A DNA stretch of 64,000 bases from Salinisphaera sp. (GCF_002729955.1 NZ_PBYA01000028.1:62001-126000), one strand, 5' to 3'. Positions 36,384 to 46,506 are shown, counted from the first letter of the stretch. The notes: generated by a model from the sequence alone, not told the origin. A program made the numbers and translations.

Positions 36384-37734
36384 TTTGCTCGGCCTGGCGA
36401 CGAATACCGGCCACCAGATTGGCAGCGGACTGTTTGCCATCGACGTTGCGCTGGTGGAACACCAGACCGCTTTCTGCCACGTCGACACCGAAACGCTCGT
36501 TGAGTAGCAGCGTCATGCGCTCGCGATACGCCGCCGAGCCACGCTCGGGCGTGAGCGGCATGAGCACGTATATCAGCTTCGAGTCGTGGCCCAGATCGGT
36601 GGTCCAGGCATAGTCGAGGGCACGCAGCTGCTCGTAGATGAGATCCGCCAGCGTCGCGCTGCTCACATCGTCGATATGCCCCGGCACTTCGAAGGCCACC
36701 AGCAGCGAGTTCAGCTTGTAGCGGGCGGCATACCGCGACCAGCGCTTGAGCCGTTCCTCGAACTGGAAGCGGGCCAGCTCGGCGTCCGCAGGCGTACGGG
36801 CATAAGCCTCGGTGATGATATCGCCGAGATTGCCGCCCAGCACGGACAACAAATGCAGATTACCGCGCTCGAATTCGACGAACGGCATTTCCGTAACCGT
36901 CACGATCGCCCAGATCTTGTCGTTGACGTCGATCAGCGGAATCACGGCCAGCAACGGCTGGGCGCGATTCTGCAGCTCGACTTCCATCTCGCTTTTCAGG
37001 CTGATCATGCAGCGCTGCTCAAGACAGGCCTGCACCATCGGATCACTCGCGATATCTCTATCCGCCGGGCGACCGCCGATGAACGCCAACGGCTCACGCT
37101 CGACGCGTTCGCGTTCGTCGACGCGATAAAGCGCGCCCTGCTCTACACGACCCTCGTGCGAGATGAAGCTCAACAGGTCGCTGGCCCGCTCGGTGAGAAT
37201 ATCGTCGCCCGGCTCCACCACGTCGAAACGCTCGGCCAGGGCAAGCAGTACATCGCGCAGGTTGTGCGGATTGGCCGCCAGACGCTCGGCGAGCTGATCA
37301 TGCGAAACACGCAACACATGAAAGTTGCGCACGAACTCTTCAAGACGGGTGCCCTGATAGTCGTTGATGATCTTCATCTGGGTGATACGGCGCCGCCAGA
37401 TATCGGTGAACTCGCCGGCCACCATGCCGGTAAGCAGCACCCCGATGGCGTACTCGATCGGCAGAAGGCCGTCGCCCCAGCCGGTGCCCGCGGCGATCAT
37501 CATCAGCGCGACCGTAAGCAGCGCCGAAGCGAAGCCGAACAGAAAGCCATAGCGCAGCCCGGCCAGCAGCGGCCCGACAATCAGCCAGGCGAACGCGCTG
37601 GCGTAGAACAGCGGGTCGTCGGCATTGAACAGCCAGCCGGCCACCGGTACCAGCAGCGTGAGGACCGCCGTTTCCAGCATGCGCACCCAGATGGGTGGCA
37701 CCTGGTAGTTCACGTCTTCTATTTGGGTGACCAT
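36370..37734 (-). CDS. pelD: Cyclic-di-GMP receptor PelD
   Basis: 454 residues from the ATG at 37734, with AAAGG 6 bases upstream. Four N-terminal membrane helices (about 20-110), a short coiled coil, a GAF domain (about 155-315) and a degenerate GGDEF domain (about 325-450) follow. The GGDEF active motif is absent, but the inhibitory-site RxxD is kept as RALD at 371-374, close to R367/D370 of P. aeruginosa PelD, which bind c-di-GMP. Binding of c-di-GMP switches on Pel synthesis after translation. The gene overlaps pelE by 14 bases. Confidence 0.94.
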   Translation of the reverse strand: MVTQIEDVNYQVPPIWVRMLETAVLTLLVPVAGWLFNADDPLFYASAFAWLIVGPLLAGLRYGFLFGFASALLTVALMMIAAGTGWGDGLLPIEYAIGVLLTGMVAGEFTDIWRRRITQMKIINDYQGTRLEEFVRNFHVLRVSHDQLAERLAANPHNLRDVLLALAERFDVVEPGDDILTERASDLLSFISHEGRVEQGALYRVDERERVEREPLAFIGGRPADRDIASDPMVQACLEQRCMISLKSEMEVELQNRAQPLLAVIPLIDVNDKIWAIVTVTEMPFVEFERGNLHLLSVLGGNLGDIITEAYARTPADAELARFQFEERLKRWSRYAARYKLNSLLVAFEVPGHIDDVSSATLADLIYEQLRALDYAWTTDLGHDSKLIYVLMPLTPERGSAAYRERMTLLLNERFGVDVAESGLVFHQRNVDGKQSAANLVAGIRRQAEQNAPA

Positions 37735-37778
37735 AGGCAACCTTTCGTACTTTCGGGCCGGCTAGACGCGGGTCAAAC

Positions 37779-38303
37779 TTAAAGCGGCATGTCGCCGACG
37801 AGATCGCTCATCAGCTTCTGCGCGGTGCCACTGACGGTGGCATAGCCCCAGCCGGCCTTGGAGCCCGAGGCGCTCCACACCGTGGCGCCGGTGTTGATGT
37901 CGATAACCCGCAGGCTGACGCCCACGGCCGGCTCGCCGTCGAGGCCGGTCTTGTACTGCCATTCCTCGACCGCGCCGGTCACGCCGTACTGATAGCCCTG
38001 GCTACGGGCCCAGCTGATCGCCTGATCGAGCGCGGCGTTCTGGTCGAATTCGGGCAGACCGCCATTGTCGCTGCGCGGCGCCGGGGTAAGCGTACGCACG
38101 CCGCGCTGATGCAGCAGCGTGGTCAGGATGGATTCGGCACGCTGGCCGGCCTGAGGCGTTTCCGCATAGTTGGCGATCGGCAGCAGCGCCCAGCGCGCCG
38201 AGCCGTCGAGCTGCTGGCTGCGGTGCACATCGGTGACGGCACAGCCGGAAAGCATGGCGACGGCAAGCGCGAACAGGCCTGCGATAAGAGTAGAGCGTTT
38301 CAT
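37779..38303 (-). CDS. pelC: Outer-membrane lipoprotein PelC
   Basis: A 174-residue lipoprotein with signal MKRSTLIAGLFALAVAMLSGC and lipobox LSGC (Cys21). PelC forms a twelve-subunit ring on the inner face of the outer membrane that guides Pel to the PelB pore. RWALLPIANYAETPQAGQRA and VWSASGSKAGWGYATVSGTA are typical of the alpha/beta fold. It lies 57 bases after pelB and 44 bases before pelD. Confidence 0.92.
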   Translation of the reverse strand: MKRSTLIAGLFALAVAMLSGCAVTDVHRSQQLDGSARWALLPIANYAETPQAGQRAESILTTLLHQRGVRTLTPAPRSDNGGLPEFDQNAALDQAISWARSQGYQYGVTGAVEEWQYKTGLDGEPAVGVSLRVIDINTGATVWSASGSKAGWGYATVSGTAQKLMSDLVGDMPL

Positions 38304-38360
38304 GGTGGTGGTTTCTCCCTGCCTACGAGTGACGTTGTTGAGCGTTCTTTGATCGGCGCG

Positions 38361-41300
38361 TTAACGGCCGAGGAAATACTGATACTTGATGGAACCGCTG
38401 TACGAATTGTCCTGAGTCTGACTGCCGGTCTGATCGACGCCAAAGTTCAGGCTCAACTCGTCGCTGCCGAATACGCGGCTGCCGATCGCGAAGTTCGCAC
38501 TGATGCCGAATTCGTTGTCGGGCAGCACATAGCCGGTATCGATGTTGAGCTGATAGCGCGGTGACGCCACCAGCGGATACTCCTCTCCCGGAATACCGCG
38601 GGCGAACGACAGCCCCGCGCCGAGGAAGGTATATCGCGTGGGCACGACATCGTTGAGGTTGGTGCCGGCCGGCAGCCGTGCCGCCATGTCCGACGGCAGA
38701 TCGTCTTCCAGGAAGTTCTGCGACGTATCCGCGAAAACCCGCGCCTGTACCTGATGCGTCGGGCCAACCATCAATGAATGCGCGAACGACGCTTCCAAAC
38801 CGTAGCCGTCGCCCAGATCATTGCGATCCTCGCGTGAGTGATACTGCGAGTAGGTCGCGGTCAGCGAAAGACTGTCGCGCGGGTTGAGCACCCATTCCAG
38901 GCCCACGCCCAGATCGTCGCGGAGCCCGAGCGCGCGCAGCTGGGCGGTATCGTCCGCCAGCGTATTGATGTCCAGGAACACCGAGGCGCCGACGTTGCTG
39001 GTGAGCTGCCAGTCCTGGCGCAGACCCAGCTGGGCAATATCCTTGGCATCGGTGGATACGGCGCCCACCCGTACGGTCGTCATGCCGCGACGCTCGCGCC
39101 AGTTGAGCACGACGTTCGCGAACTGCTCGTCCTCAAGCCCATCGAGGTCGACCAGATCGTCGTCGGCTGACAGCTGACGCGCGCCCACTTCGACACGGGT
39201 CGAGAGCTTCTCGCCGCTCAGGCGAAGGAACACGCTTTCGGAGTTGATATCCAGGTCACTGATGCTGCGCACAATCAGTTCCGTGCCGAAATTCTGCGGC
39301 ATCGTCTGATAAAGCTCGGCGGCGTAACGCGGCACCACGTCGATACCCGTCACATAGGGTTCGTTCGGGCGTTCGTGCTCGAGCGCCAGTACGAGTGCGC
39401 GGGCACGGTAGTCGAGCTGGCGCAGCGCGGTAATGCGATCGGCGATACCAATATCGCCGCCCGGGCGGGAGCCTTCCAGAATGCGCTGCATCGCCACCTG
39501 ATCGTTGGCCTGGAGGGCCACGGCCAACTCCTGCCAATCCTCGGTTTCCAGCCGGCGCCGATGCGCCTGTAGCAACCAGTAGCGGGAGTACGCCGGCTGT
39601 TCTTCACTCAGATAGTAGCCGAACAGCATTTCGACGTCGGTCGGCGTGAGTTCGTCACCGCTGCGCCCGTCCAGGGCGCGACGCAGCCAGTCGCGACCTT
39701 CGTCCGCCCCCAGCATGTTGGCCTGCACCGACAGAATGCGCCCATCCTCCTCGCGCTGTTCGCGAGTGAGCTTGCCCTGCTCCTGCAGATGCCGCATCAA
39801 GCGCGGGCGCAGTTCGGTGAGCGCATATTCGCGCATGCGCCGCGCCGAGTCGAAGCGCCGCCCGCGCTCGAGCGCGTCCGCGTAGTCGAGCACGAGCAGA
39901 TAGTTGTCCGGGTCCCGCTGTACCGCGCGGTCGTACCACGGCAAGGCGGTCCGGGTTTGCCCAAGCCGGCTGTATGCCATGGCAAACACGGGCCATTGCC
40001 GCGAATCGTTCTTGGCGTCGTCGGACCAGGCGTTGACGTAACGTGCGAGCTCGTCGGTATAGCCACCGTCCGCCAACGTCGCGAGCAAGGCCGCGCGCGT
40101 GCCGGCATCGTCGGGCGCCAGGGAAAGGGACTTCAAATAGGCGCGTCGGGCCTTTGCAAGATCACGCTGCTGATACTGGTAATCGCCATAAAGCTGCCAG
40201 TAGTCTGCCGACTGCTCGAACACGGCCGGGCGCGTCTGCGCCATGGCGATGAGTTCGCGGGTGAGATCGGGCCGGTTTTCCCGCTGAGCGGCAGCCAGCA
40301 TGGACACGATCATGTCGCCGTGCTGGTTCTCGCGCCAGTCGGTACGGGCCACTTCCATGGCCATATCCATGCGGCCAGTGACAACAGCCGTCTGCGCCAG
40401 ACGAAGATACCCTGTCTCGTCGAGCTTGCGCCCGAGATACAACTGGTAATAGGCATCGCGGGCGATCGCGGGGCGGTTCTGATTCCAGGCCAGCTCACCC
40501 ACCGTTTCCCAGTAGAAGACCTCCTGCTCGGTGGCCGTGCCGGGCTTGTTCGGCAGCGAAGTCATAACCGCCAGCGCCTCATCGAGTTGCCACTGACGTG
40601 TTAGCAGACGCCCTCGCGCCTGGCTCTCTTCCACGCTACGACCAAAGCGCGACGCGATTTCGTTCCAGGTAGCCAACGCGCCCGGCAGATCGCCGTTGAG
40701 CTCCTGCATCATCGCCAGCCGCACCCACAAGTCTTCGTCGGGCGAGCCTTCGCGCACCCAGTCCGACAACATGGCGATCGCGCGATCGGGGTCGCCCTCG
40801 CTGTTGAGCAAGTCAACCAGAAGGCGCCGCTGGCTGGTACTCAGCGGGTGCCGTGACTGGATACGCTGCAATGCGGCGAGCACGGCGGACGTGTCGTTGA
40901 GGTCGGTGCCGATGTCGATAATCTGATTATCGTACGCATCGGAGCCGCTGCGCTGCGCCAGCCACTTGTAATTGGCCAATGCAGCCGCGGGCTGCCCGGC
41001 CCAGACTTGCACTTGGGCAAGCTGGGCGCGCAGGTTCTCGTTATCGGGGTTACGACGAACCAGCCGCTCCAGGCCGGCTAGCGCTTCGTCCAGCTGATTG
41101 TTCGCCAGGGCGATCTGCGCGTCGCGCTCGAGCCCCTGCTCATCGTCCGGACGCAGCTGCACATAGCGGCGCGACCAGGTCTGTGCCTGGGCGAGCCGGT
41201 TGTTGGCCAGCGCCATCTCGATGCCGATATCGAGGAACGTCGGATCGTTGGGGTAGGCGTCGATAAACTCGCCCGCCATGCGCAGACCGCTGCCATCATT

Positions 41301-42011
41301 GGTCTGCTGCGCGGCATCGAGCGCGGCCAGTGCCGCATCCCGACGCAGGGATTCGTCGTCGGTCGCGGCAAACGCCGACTGCCACGCCTGGGCAGCACGC
41401 ATGGGCGCATCGGCGGCGAGCCACCAGCGCGCGGCCTCGCCGTACCAATCGTAGGCGCGTGCGGGGTCCTGTACGGCCAGGCGCTCATAAAGATCGGCTG
41501 CCCGTGCCGGCCGGCCCAGTTCAAGCCAGCGACCGGCAAGCACCTCGAGCTGTTCCGTGCTCAACGACTCATTGCGTTCGAGCGCGTTCATCTGCGCGAT
41601 CAGTTCGCCCTGCTGGGCGTCACGGCGCGGGTCGTCCGCGGCCAGGGCGTTGAAGGCCTGCCAGGAAATCTGGTGATACAGCCAGCGAGCGTTCGCGTCG
41701 GTGCTATCCGCCAACGGCTGCATCACTTCCATCGCCTTCGGGATGTTCCCTGCCGCGGCGAGCTGGCGTGCCAGTTTCAGCCGCAGCTGATCGTCGCCCG
41801 GGTTGGCTTCCAGCAAGGCTTCGAGATAGGTGATCGACACGCTGCTCGGGTCGTCTCGTCCACCGTCGACCTGGCTGAGCGACAGAAAGCGGCGTGCCGG
41901 GAACAGCAGCACCAGGGCTACCACCAGCACTACGGTGATGATCAGCAGCGTTAGCGGCCGAACAAAGCGTGTGCGTTTGGGCGGGTCTTGTTCTTGATTG
42001 TGTTCAGCCAC
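38361..42011 (-). CDS. pelB: Pel outer-membrane exporter PelB (TPR scaffold + beta-barrel)
   Basis: 1216 residues from a GTG that overlaps the pelA stop by 8 bases. A single N-terminal membrane helix (about 18-44) is followed by a long periplasmic TPR superhelix (about 60-880), then a beta-barrel of about 300 residues that ends YSGSIKYQYFLGR. In P. aeruginosa PelB the TPRs bind and activate PelA, and the barrel is the export pore. Length is close to the 1193 residues of the Pseudomonas protein. The region from about 890 (RYAAELYQTMPQNFG onward) alternates polar and hydrophobic residues, as in barrel strands. Confidence 0.94.
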   Translation of the reverse strand: MAEHNQEQDPPKRTRFVRPLTLLIITVVLVVALVLLFPARRFLSLSQVDGGRDDPSSVSITYLEALLEANPGDDQLRLKLARQLAAAGNIPKAMEVMQPLADSTDANARWLYHQISWQAFNALAADDPRRDAQQGELIAQMNALERNESLSTEQLEVLAGRWLELGRPARAADLYERLAVQDPARAYDWYGEAARWWLAADAPMRAAQAWQSAFAATDDESLRRDAALAALDAAQQTNDGSGLRMAGEFIDAYPNDPTFLDIGIEMALANNRLAQAQTWSRRYVQLRPDDEQGLERDAQIALANNQLDEALAGLERLVRRNPDNENLRAQLAQVQVWAGQPAAALANYKWLAQRSGSDAYDNQIIDIGTDLNDTSAVLAALQRIQSRHPLSTSQRRLLVDLLNSEGDPDRAIAMLSDWVREGSPDEDLWVRLAMMQELNGDLPGALATWNEIASRFGRSVEESQARGRLLTRQWQLDEALAVMTSLPNKPGTATEQEVFYWETVGELAWNQNRPAIARDAYYQLYLGRKLDETGYLRLAQTAVVTGRMDMAMEVARTDWRENQHGDMIVSMLAAAQRENRPDLTRELIAMAQTRPAVFEQSADYWQLYGDYQYQQRDLAKARRAYLKSLSLAPDDAGTRAALLATLADGGYTDELARYVNAWSDDAKNDSRQWPVFAMAYSRLGQTRTALPWYDRAVQRDPDNYLLVLDYADALERGRRFDSARRMREYALTELRPRLMRHLQEQGKLTREQREEDGRILSVQANMLGADEGRDWLRRALDGRSGDELTPTDVEMLFGYYLSEEQPAYSRYWLLQAHRRRLETEDWQELAVALQANDQVAMQRILEGSRPGGDIGIADRITALRQLDYRARALVLALEHERPNEPYVTGIDVVPRYAAELYQTMPQNFGTELIVRSISDLDINSESVFLRLSGEKLSTRVEVGARQLSADDDLVDLDGLEDEQFANVVLNWRERRGMTTVRVGAVSTDAKDIAQLGLRQDWQLTSNVGASVFLDINTLADDTAQLRALGLRDDLGVGLEWVLNPRDSLSLTATYSQYHSREDRNDLGDGYGLEASFAHSLMVGPTHQVQARVFADTSQNFLEDDLPSDMAARLPAGTNLNDVVPTRYTFLGAGLSFARGIPGEEYPLVASPRYQLNIDTGYVLPDNEFGISANFAIGSRVFGSDELSLNFGVDQTGSQTQDNSYSGSIKYQYFLGR

Positions 42012-44859
42012 AGTCGATCCTTACAGGTCCCGACGTACTGCCTGTGTAGCGCAGCGTTACCGTATTGCCCCCACCTCGACGCGAAGCGCCGTCTGCCGAG
42101 ACACGACAACCGGCCGTGCCGGCCAGCTCGATCTCCAGCGGCACGTGCTCAGCCGCCATTTCCAGCGTCACGTCACCGCCGCTGTTAAGCCATTGCGTGA
42201 TACGGCCGTTCGAGCGCCGCACATAGGGCGTCGACGGCTCGCCACGTTGCAGCTGCAACGTCACCCGCGGTTCGCCCGAAAGCGCCACATAGCGCCCGGG
42301 GCGCAGATCGCTCACGCCCACAACGCCACTGGATGCCGCAATGTCGGGCCAGCCGAGTGCGGGCGGCAGGCGCAGGGTACGCATATGTGTGGCCCCGGTA
42401 ATCTGCCAGCCGCCGTCCAGGCGACGGGCGATCCCTGCGTCATACCAGTTGCGCGCGATACGGCTGTATTCGCTGGCGAACAGCGGCAACGTGCGCTGAC
42501 TGCGCGCATACGCGTAGACGTCCTTGAGCGCATTCAGCGAGGCCGGGCGTCCGGCGGAATAGAAATGGTAATAGATGTCGATCGGCTTGAGCCGGCGCGG
42601 CTCGTCGGTGAGCTTGAACGTCTCTATCACACGCCGAAAACCCCAGTAAGGTCCCGTCATGTCGTTGGTATAGACGTTCTCGTTGATCACCGGGGCATAC
42701 ACCTGCAGGTGGTTGCCCTGCGGCCGCAGCATGGGGGTCACATCAAGCAGCGTCGGGTTGTCCGACATGATGTGCGTATTGCCACCGTTGAGGTTCTCAA
42801 GCCCCAGCCGGTCCGCGATCGCGAGCGCCTTTTCCGGCGGCAGCGCGTTACCACTCCACAGCAGTGTCGTCACCCGCTTGCCGGGCGGCGCCAAGTTTTC
42901 ATTGATGTAGCGGGTCGAGCCGGCGACCTCTTTCTCAAGCGAGAACCGATAACCCTTGATCGGGAGGTTGTAGGCAAAGCCGGCTGCGGTCCGCCCCTCG
43001 CCGGCCAGATCGCCCTCCTCGAGCGCGGGCCAGTCGAACGGGTGGCTGAAGGTATGCGAGGCGATTTCAACCCAGGGCAGTTTGAATATCTCGCGTGCGA
43101 TCGGTTCGAGCTGGCTGGACAGCTCGGGGTATAGGCCTTCCGGGGAAAGCTCGCCCTCGATCACCGATACCGTCGTGGGCACGCGATATTGCTTGAATAT
43201 GCGCTCGAGCATCACCTGACTGGTGAACGGGTTACCGGGGAACGCAGCCCGGTTCATGAACGCGTCGCCGTCGACCTCGGTCATCCAGTAGCGGGAACCG
43301 TTTTCGGTCGTGGCGTCCGCGACGGGCATATCCGGCAGCGCCAGCGCTCGCTTCAAGAATGCGAACGGGTCCAGGATCCAGCGGGCCTGATCGGCCATGC
43401 CCTGCTGGACCAGCCAAGGGGACAGCGCCACGCCACCCCAGCTGCCAGTGGCGATCGGCACGAAGTTCGATCCGTTGCCGTCACGCATGGAAAGATGGGC
43501 GGTGAGTCCGTCGCCCACGAGCTCATAGCCGGTCTCGTTGGTGGCCGGCGTACTGGGCATACCTTCAAAGCCGAGCATGTCGTCGTGATCGACGACTTCG
43601 AGCCCCTTGTCGGAAATCGAGGGGACGACCTGCAAACCGGTCAGGTCCGACAATTCGCCGGTGACGGGAACACCCGGCGAGCCGAACATGGCCACCTGCA
43701 CGCCATCTCGCATCTGCTTGAGCAGCCAATCGCGATAGGCCGACTGCGCACCCACGCGGCCGTTGAGCCAACTCACCACGCCCGCATAGCGCCCACGCAG
43801 CGTGTCGTCAGGCAGCGGCCCGTCCACATCCTTGTACACGGCGCCATAGCCCAGGTACTCCAGCGGCATGGCGATATTGAGGTGCGCGTTCGAATACGCC
43901 ACCTCGTTGTACTCGATTTCGGAGGCATCAAAGAGCACGAGCACCTTGCGCGGCATCGGCTCGATCGAACCTACGCCCACCTGATTGAGCGCCCCATTGC
44001 TCACCCACGGCACAATGCCTTCGTCCGCGATGCGGCGCGCGGTCTCACGCGCGAGTTCACGATCGGCCGGCTCGACATAGTCGATGGCGATTGCGGGCAG
44101 GCCGTAGTCGTTGCGCACCTCGCGCAGCCGATCCAGCACGTACTGCGTATCTTCCGGCTTCACATCGCGATAGCTTTGCGTGCGCACATCCCAGGACTGG
44201 TACAGGGATTCGGCCGCCACGCCGACAATATCGCCGCGCACCCGATCCAGAATCTCGAAGCCGCGGTTGAGCAGCAGCTTGATACCGGGAAATTCCGAAC
44301 GAATACGCTTGATCAGTGCCACCAGCGCCTGCTGCTGCTCGGCCGCCGACGCTTCGTCGGTGGCAAACAGGCGGTAGCTGTCCAGCGTATCCAGGAACAG
44401 TGCGCGGTAGCCCTGACTCCAGAGCGGGCGGATACGCTCATTGATTATGTAGTCGCCCCACTTCTTCTGGGTCAGGTCGGCGGCCTGGCTGTTCCAGCCC
44501 TCGTTGCGCGCCTTGAATGCCTCGCTCGGCAGGCTCTCGCCCGCACGCCAGTGTTCGGCTTCGCCCAGGCTCACATAGGCGAATGCCTGGGTGCCGTACT
44601 GCTCGAGTTCATCGAGCTGGCCTTCGCCCATATGCTCGGACTCGACCACCGCCCAATCGAACTGCGCGAGCATATCGACGGGCACATCGTTACCGTAATA
44701 GATCGCCACGCTCGGCTGGCCGTCGACATCCGCATGCGCACTGCTCGCCATGAACACTGCCACCAGGGCCACCAGCAGGGCCAGAACCATGGCTTGCCAG
44801 CGACGAGCGCTATCGGCGCTGACACACGTTTCATCTAAGAACGGGCGGAAAGTGCTCAC
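42004..44859 (-). CDS. pelA: Pel hydrolase/deacetylase PelA
   Basis: 951 residues from a GTG at 44859 with AAGGAG 7 bases upstream. A signal peptide (hydrophobic 23-42, SSAHA-DV) leads to the periplasm. The hydrolase domain (about 47-300) keeps acidic residues Asp160 (FLDTLD) and Glu217 (VAAESLYQ), matching D160 and E218 of P. aeruginosa PelA. After a reductase-like linker, the deacetylase domain keeps Asp530 (EVDGD) and His602/His606 (SHTFSH), matching D528, H600 and H604. PelA deacetylates Pel and trims it. It is the first gene of the operon; PelB translation is coupled to its end. Confidence 0.95.
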   Translation of the reverse strand: MSTFRPFLDETCVSADSARRWQAMVLALLVALVAVFMASSAHADVDGQPSVAIYYGNDVPVDMLAQFDWAVVESEHMGEGQLDELEQYGTQAFAYVSLGEAEHWRAGESLPSEAFKARNEGWNSQAADLTQKKWGDYIINERIRPLWSQGYRALFLDTLDSYRLFATDEASAAEQQQALVALIKRIRSEFPGIKLLLNRGFEILDRVRGDIVGVAAESLYQSWDVRTQSYRDVKPEDTQYVLDRLREVRNDYGLPAIAIDYVEPADRELARETARRIADEGIVPWVSNGALNQVGVGSIEPMPRKVLVLFDASEIEYNEVAYSNAHLNIAMPLEYLGYGAVYKDVDGPLPDDTLRGRYAGVVSWLNGRVGAQSAYRDWLLKQMRDGVQVAMFGSPGVPVTGELSDLTGLQVVPSISDKGLEVVDHDDMLGFEGMPSTPATNETGYELVGDGLTAHLSMRDGNGSNFVPIATGSWGGVALSPWLVQQGMADQARWILDPFAFLKRALALPDMPVADATTENGSRYWMTEVDGDAFMNRAAFPGNPFTSQVMLERIFKQYRVPTTVSVIEGELSPEGLYPELSSQLEPIAREIFKLPWVEIASHTFSHPFDWPALEEGDLAGEGRTAAGFAYNLPIKGYRFSLEKEVAGSTRYINENLAPPGKRVTTLLWSGNALPPEKALAIADRLGLENLNGGNTHIMSDNPTLLDVTPMLRPQGNHLQVYAPVINENVYTNDMTGPYWGFRRVIETFKLTDEPRRLKPIDIYYHFYSAGRPASLNALKDVYAYARSQRTLPLFASEYSRIARNWYDAGIARRLDGGWQITGATHMRTLRLPPALGWPDIAASSGVVGVSDLRPGRYVALSGEPRVTLQLQRGEPSTPYVRRSNGRITQWLNSGGDVTLEMAAEHVPLEIELAGTAGCRVSADGASRRGGGNTVTLRYTGSTSGPVRIDCG

Positions 44860-45453
44860 GCACGAACTCCTTCACAAAAACCTGGCCCGGCAGAACATCT
44901 GCTGGGCACCAGCGACGCGCGCGGATACCGCGCAATCCGCCTGGGCGCGGAAACACAGGTTTGCGCGCACAACAAGACAAAGGCCGGAGTCGCGCGCTGC
45001 GCACGAGTAACCTGCGTATTCGATGCCATCGCGGTAACGATAGTCACCCTGATTTCCCGCGCCGAGCGGGCATGCGCCCGAGGCCGAAGCGGCCGTAACC
45101 CATCGCCAAATCGAGCGCGAACAACGAACGGTTACCGTCGCGCTGCCAAGCCGGCGAGCTATTAGCGTCCACCGACGCATCACCGCGCGGCCCCACCAGA
45201 CTGTAGCCATGCACCGCAAGACCGACGTCGTGACCGTGCGCCATCATCGCCTCTTCTGTGACGTCCCCCAAACCGTTGGGTATTCGCGATACCCAACTGG
45301 GAACAATCTACCACGAAACGCGAGCGCAACCGCACACTTAAAAGCGAAAATATTTCTTTTCCGTGAGCGCGCACTCATTCGACGCACCAGGCCCACGACT
45401 AAAACGCGCTCCTCGCGCGGAAGGAGCAGCGTATTCCGAGATAATTGAAAGGC
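44860..45453. other. Intergenic region upstream of pelA
   Basis: 594 bases between pelA and the WecA-type gene. A 9-bp-arm inverted repeat lies at 45275-45297. A minus-strand open frame (45044-45247, from paired ATG codons with AGAGG just upstream) could encode a product of about 67 residues containing GYSLVGPRGDASVDANSSPA; it matches no family I know and is not called as a gene. A further short frame overlaps its stop (ATGA) and ends at the pelA GTG. This may be a leader region of the pel transcript. Confidence 0.45.
45275..45297. promoter_or_regulatory. Inverted repeat upstream of pelA, possible operator
   Basis: GTTGGGTAT and ATACCCAAC enclose TCGCG: perfect 9-bp arms over 23 bases, about 415 bases upstream of the pelA start. 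Its size fits a dimeric regulator site or a hairpin in a long leader. Not related to the REP families. Confidence 0.45.
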
Positions 45454-46506
45454 TTAGGCCGCCGGCGCCAGAACGCGCTGGCGCACGCGCGCCCAGAGGG
45501 CATTGGTAGCCAGGCAGTAACCGGCAAACACAACCACGAAAGCCATGCACCGCGTCGCTTCGCTCACGCCCAGTGCCTGGCTGGCCAGGCCTGCGGTCAT
45601 GAAGGCGCCCGCCACGGCAAGCCATGCGTAGAGCGCCCAGCCGGGCGACAGCCCGAGGCGCTGCAACAGGTGATGAAAATGATAGCTGTCCGCGGCAAGA
45701 GGGCTCTTACCCCGCATGACACGGGAAACCATCAAATAGACCGTATCCGCCAGCGGCAGGCCGAACAGCCAGACCGCAGTAATAGGCTCGATGACGGCCT
45801 GAGGGCCCTGCGCTGCCTGGATGGTGAACCAGGTCAGAATGAAGCCGAGCACCAGCGAGCCCGCGTCGCCCAGGAAAATACGCGCATGCTTCTGCCAGGG
45901 CATGCGCAGATTGAACGCCAGAAACCCCAGCACGCTGCCCAGCGTCACACACAGAAGCACGGTGTTGACCGCGCTCGTCCCGGCCGCCAGCGCGAGGATC
46001 GTCGCCACGATCATTACCGAGAAGCCGCCCGCCAGGCCATCCATGCCATCCACCATGTTGACGGCGTTGATGATGCCAACCGCGGCAAAAATGCTGAACC
46101 AAATCGCGTGACCACCGAGCTCGAAATCCTCGGCGCCGAATATCGCGCCCAGATTCTGCAGGTAGACCTCGCCGAAAAAGCACATCCCCGCACCGACGGC
46201 GAGCGTCTGCAGCGCAAGCCGCACCGGCGCCGGCACATGCTTTCTATCGTCGAGCGCGCCGAGCACCAGGAGCACAGTAATGCCGAACGCAAAGCCGGCA
46301 AACTGGCGGGACGGCACCATGCCAATACCCAGCAGCACAACCGTGAGGGCGATGGCCAAACCGCCGCAAAGCGGCGTTGCCAGCGAGTGAGCCTTGCGGC
46401 CGCCAGGGTGATCGACATGGCCGATCTTGTGGCAAAGAGGGCGCAATATAAGTATCGCTGCGGCACTCAAGGCGAAAGCAATGAGGCCGATAAAGGTGTT
46501 GATCAT
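45454..46506 (-). CDS. WecA-type undecaprenyl-phosphate sugar-1-phosphate transferase
   Basis: 350 residues from the ATG at 46506, which opens on the first membrane helix; an ATG at 46581 would add 25 residues. About eleven helices carry the family motifs: the cytosolic DHPGGRKAHSLATPLCGG loop, NMVDGMDGLAGG and RIFLGDAGSLVLGF with the Mg-binding acids. Such enzymes start O-antigen, enterobacterial common antigen or capsule units by putting GlcNAc-1-P (or a related sugar) on undecaprenyl phosphate. It probably initiates the glycan built by the transferases encoded to its right. WecA is more likely than MraY because no MraY-specific motif or cell-wall genes are present. Confidence 0.88.
   Translation of the reverse strand: MINTFIGLIAFALSAAAILILRPLCHKIGHVDHPGGRKAHSLATPLCGGLAIALTVVLLGIGMVPSRQFAGFAFGITVLLVLGALDDRKHVPAPVRLALQTLAVGAGMCFFGEVYLQNLGAIFGAEDFELGGHAIWFSIFAAVGIINAVNMVDGMDGLAGGFSVMIVATILALAAGTSAVNTVLLCVTLGSVLGFLAFNLRMPWQKHARIFLGDAGSLVLGFILTWFTIQAAQGPQAVIEPITAVWLFGLPLADTVYLMVSRVMRGKSPLAADSYHFHHLLQRLGLSPGWALYAWLAVAGAFMTAGLASQALGVSEATRCMAFVVVFAGYCLATNALWARVRQRVLAPAA

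Noticed and set aside
45044-45247. Small frame upstream of pelA as a firm gene
   Set aside because: Has a plausible ribosome site but no recognised family and no evidence of conservation; recorded only within the intergenic description.
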